A DNA stretch of 64,000 bases. Origin: Bolinopsis microptera (lineage: Eukaryota; Ctenophora; Tentaculata; Lobata; Bolinopsidae). Both the position numbers and the translations under genes were made by a program. The DNA lies in NCBI RefSeq assembly GCF_026151205.1, contig NC_087083.1:10351460-10415459 (forward strand). The letters run 5' to 3'. The notes under the pieces were generated by a model. The model was not told the DNA's origin, did not search any database, and worked only from the letters and a program-made list of their open reading frames with translations. Of this stretch, positions 11,461 through 25,400 are shown in pieces. Every line of letters starts with the position of its first letter. The stretch's first letter is position 1.

Positions 11461-13483
11461 GAGATATCGTACTGTAGAACATACCTGATGCTAAAACTTG
11501 AAATGTAGATCTGTAGACGGCAACAGAAATATTTATCTCTTGAAATATGGGTCCAGAACCATTTTAGTTTATACGGCTGTTAAATCAATCCGGAATTTTT
11601 TGACATTTTTAAGATAGCACGGTCTAGTTTTCTCGCAACTAAATTAGTAATTAGCACAATCCTGAATCACATCTCCAATGATATTCGGAAACAACTTTAA
11701 GTTAATACCACTTCACCGCCTCCTCCCACTCAACGCCTCCCCCATTGATCCACCCTCTACTCACTGTAGACTTTAATCCCTTTACCACCCTCTACCACCC
11801 TCTACTCACTGTACACTTTAATCCCTCTGTGCTGTTCAGCGACCAGCAGTATAACTGTTTACACTGGTCTACCCGTCTAAGCAGTTACAACATGAGATAC
11901 ATCTAACTTACTCTGTCGTTCATTATCATACTTAAATAGGCCACATATCCGTTAAATTTATATATCGGCAGGGGGGTTTTGTGACCAATATGAATTAACT
12001 GTGTTTGTTATTGTTGTTAGATTAACACAAATTTAATGGAAAACAACGTGTAGGTCAAGGAGTCTAGTGCGGATACAAAAACAGCGCGTAATCCATAACA
12101 TGGCATTTAGTTGAAGTCTCAATTAGTCGTGATTCCCCCCTGTGACTCCACATGGACCGTTACTATGTTCTATATACTGAACCTAGTTTCGGTCTAGTTT
12201 TCTTCTTGCTTTGGTTCTCCTGAATCCCCATTACCGTTGCCAAGTGTTTCCGTCGCTATCTGGAATCGCGGCACACGTATTCCCGTGACAACTGTTCACA
12301 CAACAACGGACTGTCCGAACAAGCGTGTGTCGCCTCCCTGTACTCAGCAGCACTCCGACTAGACTCCGATATCTCATTATCCGCAGTTCCTCCCTCAGTT
12401 ACTTACAAGCTCAACTCTGTTACGACCTAGAGATGTATATTTTATAGCTTGTTCCACGTGTTACCCGTGTCCTTTTTTCATTAAATTCGTGAGAAATATT
12501 GTTTTCTCCGCCTTGTTTTATAAAATTGCAATCGTTAAAAATCCTTTTTTCTCTTTCTACTGTCTCCTATTAATATCGCGAACACCCCACTTCCTTCGCC
12601 CTGTTTTCATTGAAATTAAGCAAAATTATTATTTTCCTCCAGTTGTTAGCAAGTAGACCTCAGCGGGTTTTCATTGAGACCCGCCTTCCCTCAGCTCCGA
12701 CTAGACTACATAATTCTCCAAAATTATTCCCCACTCATTCAACTCTTTTCACTGCTCTCATTAATTATTTAATCTTTACAATTGTCTTGTTAACAACAAT
12801 ACTGTCTCCACTAATTTCCGTTCCACTTCTTATCCTCTATCTTGTTTTGTCCTCACGCCAGACACTTTAATTGGGCACATCACAATATCTTGTATCTGCC
12901 AGATCTAGTATAGTAGTATCTGCTCCAGTGAGCAGGTAAATTAAACTGCTGTCTCCAGCGCTGTAGTCTACAGTCCTCCGGAAAGTCTGTGTATGACCAA
13001 GATCTGGAGCAAGAAAATGAGAAGATGAAACTTCCTCGTGGAGTGAGGTACGGATATCTCGGGAGGTAGAGGTAGATACAGTGGTACTCAGTACTGTCTC
13101 CGTGCATCCTCCTGGAAGCAGGGAGGAAATGAAGTTGAAGTACAAGGGAACTGTCTTCCCCGAACACTGGGCATGAGTTGAGCTTGAGTCACGTCACGTG
13201 GTGTGACGTCACGTGATATGGCGTCACATGCACTTACCATGACGTGCTACCCATATAAGGTATCTCCAGGGTACACTGCCAGTGAAGGAGGTTAATGTTC
13301 CCTCTAATTTAGCCTGTCTTGTTAATCCCTAATGGAGTGTGCCACCGCCCAACCACCAACCTACTACGAATCAACCCCGAAAAGACAGCCTTCTTCCTCT
13401 TCTCTCCTGCAGCACTTTGCACAGTATTGCGCTCTAATATTACACAGTCTTAGTTAATACGTGCAGCTTGTGTACAATGAGAC
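11461..13483. other. gene-free stretch
   Basis: Mostly unique sequence. A short stretch near 13196-13235 carries clustered TGACGTCACGTG-type motifs. Two overlapping minus-strand open frames at 12867-13167 were considered but not accepted as a gene because there is no splice, homology or upstream support. Confidence 0.4.
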
Positions 13484-13880
13484 TTATTTTTATCCTGCCT
13501 CTATTTTATCAGTCTCTTTTCTACCCTGCCTCTATTTTATCAGTCTCTTTTCTACCCTGCTTCTGTTTTATCAGTCTCTTTTCTACCCTGCCTCTATTTT
13601 ATCAGTCTCTTTTCTACCCTGCCTCTATTTTATCAGTTTCTTTTCTACCCTGCCTCTATTTTATCAGTCTCTTTTCTACCCTGCCTCTATTTTATCAGTC
13701 TCTTTTCTACCCTGCTTCTGTTTTATCAGTCTCTTTTCTACCCTGCTTCTGTTTTATCAGTCTCTTTTCTACCCTGCTTCTGTTTTATCAGTCTCTTTTC
13801 TACCCTGCTTCTGTTTTCTTGGCCTCTTTTCTACCCTGTTTCTGTTTCCTTGGCCTCTTTTCTACCCTGCTTCTGTTTTC
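13484..13880. repeat. minisatellite, 31-bp unit, about 12 copies
   Basis: The pyrimidine-rich unit has core CAGTCTCTTTTCTACCCTGC and then CTCTATTTTAT or TTCTGTTTTAT. The rightmost copies diverge (TTGGCCTC, CCTGGCTTC). The unit contains no stop in any plus-strand frame, giving two overlapping ORFs of 173 and 177 residues, which I regard as artefacts. Confidence 0.95.
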
Positions 13881-13994
13881 CTGGCTTCTGTCCACTTGTC
13901 TCTATTTACCCTGCCCCTGTATACATGGTTCCTTCTCTTACCAAAATTTTACAGGGAGCTACATAAGTACTTATACTGTGAGTATATAATGTGA

Positions 13995-15478
13995 GCGTGT
14001 TGTAGTTATACCAGGCTGTTCAAGGAACAATGTTCTGTTTTACAGTGACCATGTTATGTTATAACTTCTCTTTTATTTTGATATTAGAGTAACACAAGCG
14101 TGTGAAGTTATCGTGGAATGACCGTAAAATTACTTGATAATAATTAACTAATTAATCTATAATTTGGACTTATGTTTGCCTGGACTTAATGTCGTTATGG
14201 AATAACACTTTAATTTTCGCACTTTGATCACTCCGCTCCTACTTGCAAGTTACAACCATGCTGCTTATTTAACGTTAGCGAGGTGTCTCGTTAATTGCTC
14301 GTTAATTCTACCGGGGATACAATTATTATGTGCCACTGCCATAAATTTCAAATTAGATCGTTCCAGAGAATTGTTAGGTCGTGTCCGCGATATAATGTTT
14401 TTTGTTGTTGCGATATGTGATAATAAAAATAATCTAAATAAGCAGTGGGTAGTTCTGTGGAAAATTAAAAGTGGCAGTTTTATATTTGGAAGAATTTACT
14501 AATGTTGTTGAGTTTCAGTTGCAAGCTGCATACTTACAGTTATACTGTGTTATGTATCGTTCAGGTCATAAATCCTTTCGGATTACCGTTTACTGTTGTT
14601 TTACGGTACATTTCAAGGGTTTGCTTAGCCCTAATCAAATGTTTTTTATTATTCAGATCTCTACATTTACTATTACTAAACCTCATGTTTAATGTATTTT
14701 AGGTTATATTATATCAATACTCTATTAGTGTCTTAATTTAAAATGCTTCTTGTTTTCCAGTTTTCCTTCCGTATTTTGATGCTGATATCATGGCTTTTTA
14801 AAAAAGATTTCGGATCACACCTTTATTAAGCGGCAGGCTATTATTTCTTCCACTTAATAGTAATGATAAAGTTTCAGTTTGTGCTTAGCGGCGGGTCTCA
14901 GCTTCGCATTGTTAGCATAGTTAGGATAATTAGTTGAATACCTGGTGATTCGCTATGTAAAAATGGGGTGATATTGGGGGGTGGGGGGAGGGCAGGTAAC
15001 AGGTAATTGTAAACAGAGGGGAAGGGGAAGACAGACAATTGATACAATAAAAATATATAAATAAACCCCGAAAGCTCTTCATCTTTTCCACGCCAATACC
15101 ATGTCTGGATATCCTCTGCACATAACAGTGAATGCACTACATACAGCACAATCGTTATATAACTACAGCATACGGTACTAGGGGTATAATTAGTAAGGGG
15201 GTTAAATAATTATCTGTGTATTGACAATAATTGTACCAGGGGTTGGATGTGGTGTTACTACCAGGACTGTTGCTAGTGGTTACTCCTCCTGCGCTTTCTT
15301 CCCCATATTTCTTTGCTAGCTCATTGTCCCTGACCCGGAATCCAGTTCAAGGTAGTTTTGTTTACAAATACAAGCAGCTTGACATCATTATCCGCATCAT
15401 GAGACCAATGTGAACTCTTGATTTTCTAGCCTGACTTTGAAAACTGATTTTAGTTGTGTTTGGTCCTTGTACCTGCAA
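13995..15478. other. gene-free stretch
   Basis: Unique AT-rich sequence with a G-rich tract near 14965-15030. No supported exon, RNA gene or mobile element was seen. Confidence 0.4.
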
Positions 15479-15998
15479 CGAAACTGTAACGCACGTTGCT
15501 AGGACACTGTAACGCACGTTGCTAGGACACTGTAACGCACGTTGCTAGGACACTGTAACGCACGTTACTAAGACACTGTAATGCGTGTTGCTAGGACACT
15601 GTAACGCACGTTGCTAGGACACTGTAACGCACGTTGCTAGGACACTGTAACGCACGTTGCTAGGACACTGTAACGCACGTTGCTAGGACACTGTAACGCA
15701 CGTTGCTAGGACACTGTAACGCACGTTGCTAGGACACTGTAACGCACGTTGCTAGGACACTGTAACGCACGTTGCTAGGACACTGTAACGCACGTTGCTA
15801 GGACACTGTAACGCACGTTGCTAGGACACTGTAACGCACGTTGCTAGGACACTGTAACGCACGTTGCTAGGATACTGTAACGCACGTTGCTAGGACACTG
15901 TAACGCACGTTGCTAGGACACTGTAACGCACGTTGCTAGGATACTGTAACGCACGTTGCTAGGACACCGTACCGCACGTTGCTAGGACACCGCGACCG
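15479..15998. repeat. minisatellite, 23-bp unit, about 22 copies
   Basis: Head-to-tail copies of a 23-bp unit with core ACGCACGTTGCTAGGACACT, then GTA. Most copies are identical; a few carry GTTACTAAG, ATGCGTGTT or GGATACTG variants. High homogeneity implies recent expansion or homogenisation. Copies abut with no spacers, so this is not a CRISPR array. Confidence 0.97.
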
Positions 15999-16922
15999 TA
16001 CCGCACGTTGCTTTGCTTGTGATTTGTTTGCTGGAGTTGCGGCACTGCGAAGCTGTGACTATAAGATTATGAGACTAAGGAGCACCACCTGGCTCATGAT
16101 TAACCAATTAACTAATCAGCTAATCTTCCTCGCCAGTATATCTGCAGTTAATCTCATCGTTAATATTCCCGCACTAATTATCCCTACTTCGTTCACCTCA
16201 TCTGCTTCTCGGAAATGATTGGCCAGATGCCCATATATGGTATCGTGACGTCACGCATGCCTGTATATGGTAAACACGTGACGCGCATCATGGTCCCTGT
16301 TATCAGAGTTAGTACACACATCCTCATAGTTTCTATTGCTAGTCGCGCCATTTAACTGTAAAACAATCCTGGGATATTTACCCTCATATTTCAAATAGCC
16401 GCTTTTCACAACAGATGTAAGAGAGGTAGTCCACGACATGACGGTTCGTACTAAATTTAAATGTAAACGAAATTCTTCGTAGACTTGATCACGTGACACG
16501 TCTCTTCGACGTCGGTCTAATCCTTTGCTTTAAAACGGAAAGTTATTCGCTATTCGACCGTGTCTTAACAAACACGAGGTTTCTTCTTTCTTCAAAACGG
16601 AAACTCATTCACTATTTGGCTATCCCTCGTTAAACACTGGATACTATCTTGATGTGAATGTTTTCCTGCTCCATCTCCGTTATCACACGGTTAACTGGTA
16701 GTTGTGTGATCATTGCTCTTATCCAGTGTTCTAGCCCATGAGTAGTTCTCCTTCTGCTGCATGAGTAGTCCGTAGTAGAGTCCCCCTTCCGCTGCAATTA
16801 GGAAAGAATTTTTAGCACGCATTCCGTGTCTTAAAATGCAATATCTGTGCAGCCTAGGGCTTCGTTATGAGGATCTTCATCGGAAGGTTGATGGTGTTGC
16901 AGTTTCTTTGTAGTATGAACGT

Positions 16923-16976
16923 GGGGTACCGCAAGGTTCAGTCCTAGGACCACTTTTGTTAAACTACAGTATAAGG
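16923..16976 (+). pseudogene. fragment of non-LTR retrotransposon reverse transcriptase
   Basis: The plus-strand frame starting at 16923 reads GVPQGSVLGPLLL. This is the hallmark RT motif of LINE-type (Jockey/CR1/RTE-like) reverse transcriptases, where the usual form is GVPQGSVLGP-L-F. A stop lies just upstream in the same frame and the downstream frame decays quickly, so only a short relic is recognisable. Boundaries of the full insertion cannot be placed. Confidence 0.6.
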
Positions 16977-18912
16977 ACAAGGAAGTCTGATGAATAATAT
17001 GACTTCACAAGATATGACATCACCAGTACTGAACAAGACCCTTTGTCAGTTTGTCCGACACAACAATGTATCTCGGACCCTGCAGTGTTGCGTTTCCATA
17101 GCTACAAAGTTTCCATGGCTACAACGTTTCCGCGCACCACACTCCACACCGTCCTGATCCCGGAACCACGTCACACGTGGTGTTCGGCCCTTTTGTTGCG
17201 TTCTTTCTTTAACAATTTTTTGCAACTCGCCAACTTTCGTGACAATTGTTCTTTTCAAGAGGTAAATTAGAAGCTTATTGTCCGGCAGCGTTCCTTAGTT
17301 TATTTTTAGTGACCATCTTATGCTGCCGCATTTTGGCGCTATCCTAGGCTGTTGTAACTTGTAGCATCAGTCACTGAACGTGTTTTTTTATCTAGACACT
17401 TATTTTACTTCGGAGTATTCCAACAGCCATATTGTTACACAAGTGCAACCAGCCAATTACAGGAAGCCGAAGGATGTGATGGCTACCAATATTTACCAGC
17501 ACGTTACTGACTGATCATAGTTAATAAAAGTTACTTATGGTTTTTCTAAATTCCAGTTACTAATCGTTTACTGTATGATAACTACTGGTTACCATTGGTA
17601 ATGGTATATTAGTGGTAGCCGTGAGTCCCAATCAACCCGTCTCCACAATGCCGAATATTCCAGATATGCTTGCTATTTGTAGCCTACATACTTTTCCAAG
17701 GAACAACACAGTTTAAACACATTTCTGTTCATGTTGGTACGCAACACTTATGCCTGGCCTCTTCTTTTTTCTCCAGAACTTTTAGTTAATTAGCTCGTTT
17801 TGTGCAAGAAATGTGATTTATCATAGCTCATACCGCATTTGGTTGTGATTTGAGTACATATTCTATCACAATACGCGCATATAACACGTATAAGGACCTA
17901 TTGAAGCATATTAGACGCTTGACAGGTTATTTGAGAGTGGGATTGGGATCATGTGAACCTTTATATACCGGGGTTTTTATTTTCCATACCTAGCACTTTT
18001 CTGTTCCCCCCGTCGGCCCGGTATATATCAGTTTCACTGTACTAGTGTTACAGCTAACTCACGATGCTTTTTTCTATGTTGTGTAAACTTAAACAAATAA
18101 TTTTTCTTTAACAATAAAATATTTATCACTATATGTAGTTTCAGATCTACATTAATCCCACTCTTTGTACGTGTTATAGTATGTTACAATGCGTCACCTC
18201 AGCGAAATTATTCATATCACAAAAGATAAAAACATTATAATGGGGACTCAATTTGACGTTCTGTTGTTCTGCAAAGCTATGAGTTGTTGTCTGTTATATT
18301 TCGTCCAGTAGAACTTTTCTTTGTTTCAAAGATAGTCGTTCCATTGATAATTTTATCAAGTTACTTTTTCAACAATTTAACTTTGTACGAAGCGAGGAAA
18401 GAGTCTTTGTAGCCTTTTTCTAACCTTCGACAGCTTGTCTGAAAGTTTTCAGTCTTTAAGAAAAGCTTTATTAGCTTGTTTGTGACGGCTAACACTTGTT
18501 GGTTTCGAACCGCGCTTGATTCGCTCAACTTGGACAACTTGTTGTTCAGCTGTCCTCAAAGCTGCCATATAGCCTGACTGACAATTTTCTCGACTGACTG
18601 ACAATGTTTCTTCTTTTTCCCCATTCAGAATACAAAGATTAGTACATTTTAGCTTATGATTAATATTATATTTTTACCTATAGTTTACCTAGATTATAAA
18701 ACAGTTTTCAATCGAAATTGTTGACAACTACCATAATATTTCCCACCGTGTACTTACCCACCTACACAGTCCCCATGTAATGTACAGAGTGGAGGAGGAG
18801 ACAGCCGGAGAAGTGTAGTCGCTGCTGTAGTCACTACTATAGTCACTACTGTAGTCACTGTAGTCACTACTCCCACCACCTTACACCTTACCAGCTCCCA
18901 TGTCTTTCTCGG
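16977..18912. promoter_or_regulatory. upstream region of the BK channel gene
   Basis: No coding exon was found. The last part, 18779-18912, is open in the BK reading frame back to a TAA at 18778-18780 but contains no ATG before 18913, so it is most simply 5' untranslated sequence. It holds a short (AGTCACTACTGT)n-like repeat near 18825-18870. The promoter itself cannot be located from the sequence alone. Confidence 0.4.
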
Positions 18913-19413
18913 ATGAAAGACGCTACTAACTGTTCTTGCACGGCCATATGTCACGACCTAAACACTGTGAGCAAGTGTGGCAAGCAATGGCACTGGTAAG
19001 TTACAAGAGAAAGGAAGAAAAAAGAATAAAAAAGTTGCATGAAGGTGTACTAGAAGGATTGTTTTATCATAAAGTACTTCATTTTTTGTTAAGTAGGTTC
19101 TATGCTGGTTTTAAAAAACCAACAGCTAACCGTACACTCACCCCTCCTCTGGAAAATACCCCTTGACAGCTGACACGTGACCCGTAGGTTCCTACTATCA
19201 TCGGCAGCTAGCTACTTCGCGGGACTGCTTATCCTTCTGATATGCCGCCACTTCTACTCGCGGTGGATGCGGAGCGCGTACGACAGGCGCCCCACCAACC
19301 AGTACGTCGCCCAGTACGAGTCTCCATTCCTCACACCCGAACGAATCGACAAGTTCCAGCACACAGTATTCGACCACTTTTTGTCCGTACAAACTGGGTC
19401 TGGCAAGTGTACC
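18913..19413 (+). CDS. Slo1 (KCNMA1-like): BK exons 1-2: extracellular N terminus and S0
   Basis: Exon 1 (18913-18995) starts MKDATNCSCTAICHDL and ends in a strong donor (CTG|GTAAGT), splitting a Trp codon. Exon 2 (19188-19413) continues FLLSSAASYFAGLLILLICR, the S0 membrane segment that is unique to Slo1-type channels. The stretch GKQWHWFLLSS aligns by eye with the vertebrate sequence just before S0. The N terminus has four cysteines (7, 9, 13, 22). Exon 2 then covers the cytoplasmic S0-S1 loop and ends at ACC|GTGAGT. Confidence 0.85.
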
Positions 19414-22400
19414 GTGAGTATCCCTGGCTACTTCGTGACTGTTTTGTGGCTGTTTGTTGTTGCTAGTTTCGGGAGGAATCTACCTCTTTAAATGCGGGTA
19501 GATAGTTTCTACTTAGAAATTACATGGACGGAAAAAAGGAGCTGAGTAAAGTTTATTTTATTTTTCGTGAGCGAGCGCCAAGCGTGTAACAATACTGTGA
19601 CAACCACTAAACAGTAAACTACGCTACTTCAAATTAATTCACAGCGCCATTCTCGAACTTTAACATCGGTCAGCGATAACCAATGCAGTCGCGCTACACT
19701 CTACAGTCGCTCTACCTTTTGCCGTCATATGCAGTCATCAGCATTTCAAGACACCCTTACCAAATAATTCGTTAGAAGTTTTGATTTTAAACTATTTCAT
19801 TCAAGTTTATCGTTGAAGTATTCGGAAGCCCTAACGGACATTTTATTTCAGGCAATCTTATACTTTCTATTCAACGTTATATCAGTGACTCTCTACATAA
19901 ATCAGTCTGACCAGTAAGTTTTATTTTAAAATCTTTTTACTGTTTAATTATATAATGGTAATTAATTCATTTAATTCAGCTGGTTTAGATTTCTGTTATA
20001 GATTTTTTCCTCTAAACTAAATTAGATTCATGTCATTCTGATTTGTAATCGATATGATTGGATCTGATAGATCTGGATATTGGTGGGGACCGGAAGTAGA
20101 CCAATCAGCTTCCAGCATTTAGCTTATCAGCTTCCAGAAGTGACAAATCAAACCCAGAATCACTGTAACGTATGAAAACAAATATGGTTCACCTCCCCAC
20201 CAAAATCCACACTATTATTTTAATTAGCCAATTTATTTACCAATAAAATAAGTAATTTATTATTTTATTAATTTATTAATCAACGTATCCTCAGGCCGTT
20301 AGAACAGTGTGTACAAGTTTTAGACACGTGTAACTGGACGCTATACGCTGATATAGGACTTAATGTTTTCTTTTTATTTCATTTTTTATTAAGAGTAAGT
20401 CCATCAGCATCAAAAAACACTTAATCTTTTGTATGTGTCATTTTAAGTCAAGAGGAATCGTCCATTGACATTAACGTTTAGTTTTCATTCTTTGAAGATT
20501 CCCAAACATTTTAGTATATATAGTGTTTCCAGCATATTTATTTAGTTTTAGAATACAAATTCTAGAGTGACATTAGGTCGTTTTGATAATTCATAATTAA
20601 AGCTAGATAGTAATCTTGCCTCTATCTCTACCAACACTCCCCCTGTATTTTCAGTTAATAGCAGCGCCAAATCGGTTAAAGTTTTGGTTTCAAATGGGTT
20701 CTATAGTTGACTTTTGTACGATACCCCCCTGTGCTTTGGCACTCATTTTAGAAAGAAATTGGCTCGGTAAGTCGCACACATCGTTTCAATTGAATTTTTA
20801 ACCTTATTAAGAATTTATGAGATCATTAATCGAATGTGTCTACACTTTTTGTGGATTTGGGTATTTTTCGGATGGAAATTTAATTCCCATGTTCGTTAAC
20901 AGTTCACATGATCAAATCGATGCTTCTCTCCGCAGGTATGAGATTCATGCGAGCGCTCCGATTTATGCAAATGGGAGAGATTTTAATGACTTTCAACAGC
21001 ACGGGAACGTAAGTAGAACTCTAACTAATTAAACTAACGATTAACTTTTAACTTTTAAGTAATAAGTTAGATTAAATTAATTTTATCAATTTTACCTAAG
21101 GTATTTTAGTCACTTTACTATGCATATCTTTGTCTCGTTATGGTATATTTCATAAAAATCTTTCCTGAAAATAAATCTTGGTTTGGTAGATTTTCCCAAA
21201 GTTCCAAGAAACGAACGTGTGGCTACTTGTAGGGAAGCGATGCACGTTCACTATCATAACACTCATATCGGTGCATTTTCAGTTATCATTTACAAAATTG
21301 ACTGTAAATGTGTCGCGTGCTCGCCTCACTATAACTAGCCACAGTACTCAATATAAATTGAGGGTCATTATTTTATTCCATTATCACTTTTACTTAGCTT
21401 TTAGATTATATCGGGTTCATTAGTTGTGTTTCGAAGATAAAGTAACGCCAGCTTACGCCAAATAGACGATTTGGCATTACGCCAAATAGACGATTTGAAC
21501 CAAAAAAACAAATGTTTTCTAAGAACATGCCTACGGATTTTGGTAATTCTTCAAATAATTTTAAAGAAATCGAATCATTCTCCGTAAAAATTTCCCAAAA
21601 AACACATTGCCTAGATTATTTTAAATTGTCCCCTAATTGTTGCATGCGAGCCCAATAACAGATTAGTTACCCCAAATAAGCTGAAACCATCTAGTTGCCC
21701 AATTAAGCCGGTCCCCGAAACGTCCGTTTGGCAAGCTGGAGTTTCTTTATGTGATAGGTTGCTGGGCTCACAGGACAAGGCTCAGAGATCGTAAGACACC
21801 AATTTCGTACCTCTTACACGTATTTCTATTGTAAACTACACGTATTTCTAATGTAAACTACACGTATTTCTATTGTAAACTACACGTAATCTTTTGTAAA
21901 CTACACGTAATCTTTTGTAAACTACACGTAATCTTTTGTAACATACACATTCTTCGTTTGTAAAATACGCGTGCTACTATATCGTAAACTATACGTATTC
22001 CTTGTAAACTTAACGTATTTCTATTGTAAACTACACGTATCTTAACGTAATCTTTTCTTTGGTAAACATATGTTTTATCTTGATCTACAAGCGTACTTAC
22101 ATGTACAATGTACGTACATCACTTACCAAATGTATAATGTTATCTCTGCCTGTATCCCCCATGTAAGCTGCATGTCGTACATTTCATACATGTTGTACAA
22201 TGGACATGCTATACAGTATACATATTGTACAATGTACATTTTATACATTTTGTATATACGTGTATTGCCCTGCTATTTCTTATCGTATTCTGTGGTGCTT
22301 CACGCTTACAACCTTTACCTTTTTAAACTTTCATGTGAATCATTTAGTATTACCTCCACACATAATAAGAAACACAACACGCTATTATTTCCGTAGCAGT

Positions 22401-25400
22401 ATTCTATAATGAAGTAAGTAAAACCCTCGATTTATCGTGGTCTTAGTTTAGACTGAACTTCTGGTGGCCGTGGGTAAGTGCATTTTTGTCAGAGAAACTA
22501 AAACAAAACTTTTGAGCATTATACTCAGCTTTGTCATTCGTAAATTACCATCGAGCCCATTTACATTATATCCTCCACTTTATTTTGAAGATAATCTACG
22601 ACCCCTTTGGTACGCCAGTCTTCACGCAAAGCGTTCACCATTCACCCGAAAAACAGAAAGTCAACAGAAATGATAAGTTTAAAAAACCCTTCTGTCTATC
22701 TGTGTTCACTGATCAACACACAGAACATGATGAACCTCACTTGCTAACACGGCTCAGCTTGAACACCTTGACTACAATGTCATGAGAACTAACCAAATAA
22801 CAGTTTATCTGTCCATGTTGTTGTAAGTTTTTTTCCAACATTTCAGTTTTTGTGCGGTGGTTTTTGTGTGGTCGTGGTGTGAAAGGGTGATTTGTGTCAC
22901 GTGATTAAACATGTGCCGTCTGATTTGTGTTACGTGATTCGTATTTTTTATGTTTCTTTCGCTACCGCTATTCTGCCCGCTATCACTTTTCCTGGGGTCA
23001 TCACCCAGGCTCCTGGGGATACCACTCTCTTCTGGAGACACCACCCTTTTTTGGAGACACCAACCTCTCCTGGAGACATCAACCTATCGGGGTGTTAACC
23101 ACTTATCTTGGGTATGCTGTGCAAGGGATATGTTTCTCAGTGCTCATCAAGTGATCCTCCGTAACTCTACCTGGATTGCTGAATCCTTAACTTGGGCACC
23201 AAACCCTGTCTGGATTACTGAATCCTTAATTTGGGCACCAAACCCTGTCTGGATTACTGAATCCCTAGATTGAGCACCATACTCTGCCTTGATTACTGAA
23301 TCCTTAGATTGGGCACCAAACCCTGCCTGGATTACTGAATCCTTAAATTGGGCACCATACCCTGCCTGGATTGCTGAATCCCTAGATTGGGCACCAAACC
23401 ATGCCTGGATTACTGATTCATTAGATTGGGCACCATACTCTGCCTGGATTATTGAATCCCTAGATTGGGCACCAAACCCTGCCTGCATTACTGAATCCTT
23501 AGATTGGGCACCAAGCCCTGCCTGGATTGCTGAATTCCTAGGTTGGGCACCAATCCCTGCCTGAATAACTGAATCCATTAATAGAGCACCAAACCCTGCC
23601 TGGATTACTAAATCCTTAGATTGGGCACCATACTCTGCATGGATTATTGAATCCTTAGATTGAGCACCAAACTCTGCCTGGATTACTGAATCCTTATATT
23701 GGGCACCAAACCCTGCCTGGATTACTGAATCCTTAGATTGGGCACCATACCCTGCCTGGATTGCTGAATCCCTAGATTGAGCACCAAACTCTGCCTGGAT
23801 TACTGAATCCTTAGATTGGGCACCATACTCTGCCTGGATTACTTAATCCTTAGATTGGACACCATACTCTGCCTGGATTACTGAATCCTTAGATTGGGCA
23901 CCAAACTCTGCCTGGACTGCTGAATCCCTAGATTGGTCACCAAACCCTGCCTCGATTACTGAATCCCTAGATCGGGCACTAAATCCTGCCTGGATTACTG
24001 AATTCCTAGGTTGGGCACCAATCCCTGCCTGAATAACTGAATCCATTAATAGAGCACCAAACCCTGCCTGGATTACTAAATCCTTAGATTGGGCACCAAA
24101 CCCTGCATGGATTATTGAATCCTTAGATTGAGCACCAAACCCTGCCTGGATTACTGAATCCTTATATTGGGCACCAAACCCTGCCTGGATTACTGAATCC
24201 TTAGATTGGGCACCATACCCTGCCTGGATTGCTGAATCCCTAGATTGAGCACCAAACTCTGCCTGGATTACTGAATCCTTAGATTGGGCACCATACTCTG
24301 CCTGGATTACTGAATCCTTAGATTGGGCACCATACTCTGCCTGGATTACTGAATCCTTAGATTGGGCACCAAACTCTGCCTGGACTGCTGAATCCCTAGA
24401 TTGGGCACCAAACCCTGCCTCGATTACTGAATCCCTAGATCGGGCACTAAATCCTGCCTGGATTACTGAATCCCTAAATTGGGCACCAAACCCTGCCTGG
24501 ATTACTGAATCCTTAGATTGGGCACCAAACCCTGCCTGGATTACTGAATCCTTAGATTGGGCACCATACTCTGCCTGGATTACTGAATCCTTAGATTGGG
24601 CACCAAACCCTGCCTGGATTACTGAATCCTTAGATTGGGCACCAAACCCTGCCTTGATTACTGAATCCTTAGATTGGGCACCAAACCCTGCCTCGATTAC
24701 TGAATCCCTAGATCGGGCACTAAATCCTGCCTGGATTACTGAATCCCTAAATTGGGCACCAAACCCTGCCTGGATTACTGAATCCTTAGATTTGGCCTAA
24801 GAGTGGTCAACATCATCAAATTGTCAAAGTAGTAGTCGTGATGGTGACTAATTAAGCGCTATATTGTGAGTTCTACCTATGTGTAAAATGTTGCTACTCT
24901 TAAAACCGCCGCTCTCTTGAATATTCGAGACTAAAAAGAAGGAAAAACACTCGGTAGTCTTTGAATTGTTACTTTTCAACCGTTCCATTTGAATTATCCA
25001 ATTGCCCCCGTTCTTTGATTGCCACTGATAAACAGTCACTTGAGGTATTCGTACGGTCTCAAGTACTTATCATTCAATAGCTCCTCGGCATTCGTGGTAT
25101 TTGTTCCAGAACATACCATCTAGGGCTTCTTCAAGTTCGTTTAACTCTATCTTAAACAGTGACATAGGCGGTATTGCCCGACGTACTGTGTATTCACTAT
25201 ATCTGTTGCTACAAGAAGGAATGTGTATAATATCCGAAACCGCCCGAAGAAAGAAAAAGAAACGTATACTGACGCTGGATTGATAACTGCTGAATATTGC
25301 CAATATTATTCTATCTGGCTGCTAACGAAGACCCATTCTGCCGGTCTAATCAAACAGTTGTCCTCTGGTATTCTCTCCCCTGCAGAAACAGAAAGAGAAA

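Noticed and set aside
12867-13167. Two overlapping minus-strand ORFs of 92 and 95 codons
   Set aside because: One has plausible composition (APDLGHTQTFRRTVDYSAGD) but there is no family match by eye, no splice context and a competing overlapping frame.
13461-13994. Overlapping 173- and 177-residue ORFs
   Set aside because: Both are translations of one 31-bp tandem repeat in different frames. The unit simply lacks stops.
15479-15998. CRISPR-like regular repeats
   Set aside because: Repeats abut without spacers, no cas genes, eukaryotic context; it is a minisatellite.
20817-21032. 71-codon ORF across BK exon 6
   Set aside because: Wrong frame; the S4 arginines appear only in the frame set by exon 5.
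21217-21423. 68-codon ORF as the BK S5 exon
   Set aside because: It follows exon 6 and has an AG upstream but does not resemble S5. The exon at 30618 matches S5 and the phase exactly.
23147-23578. 143-residue repeat protein on the minus strand
   Set aside because: Part of a 39-bp intronic array; the frame is broken by stops in other units and there is no conserved start.
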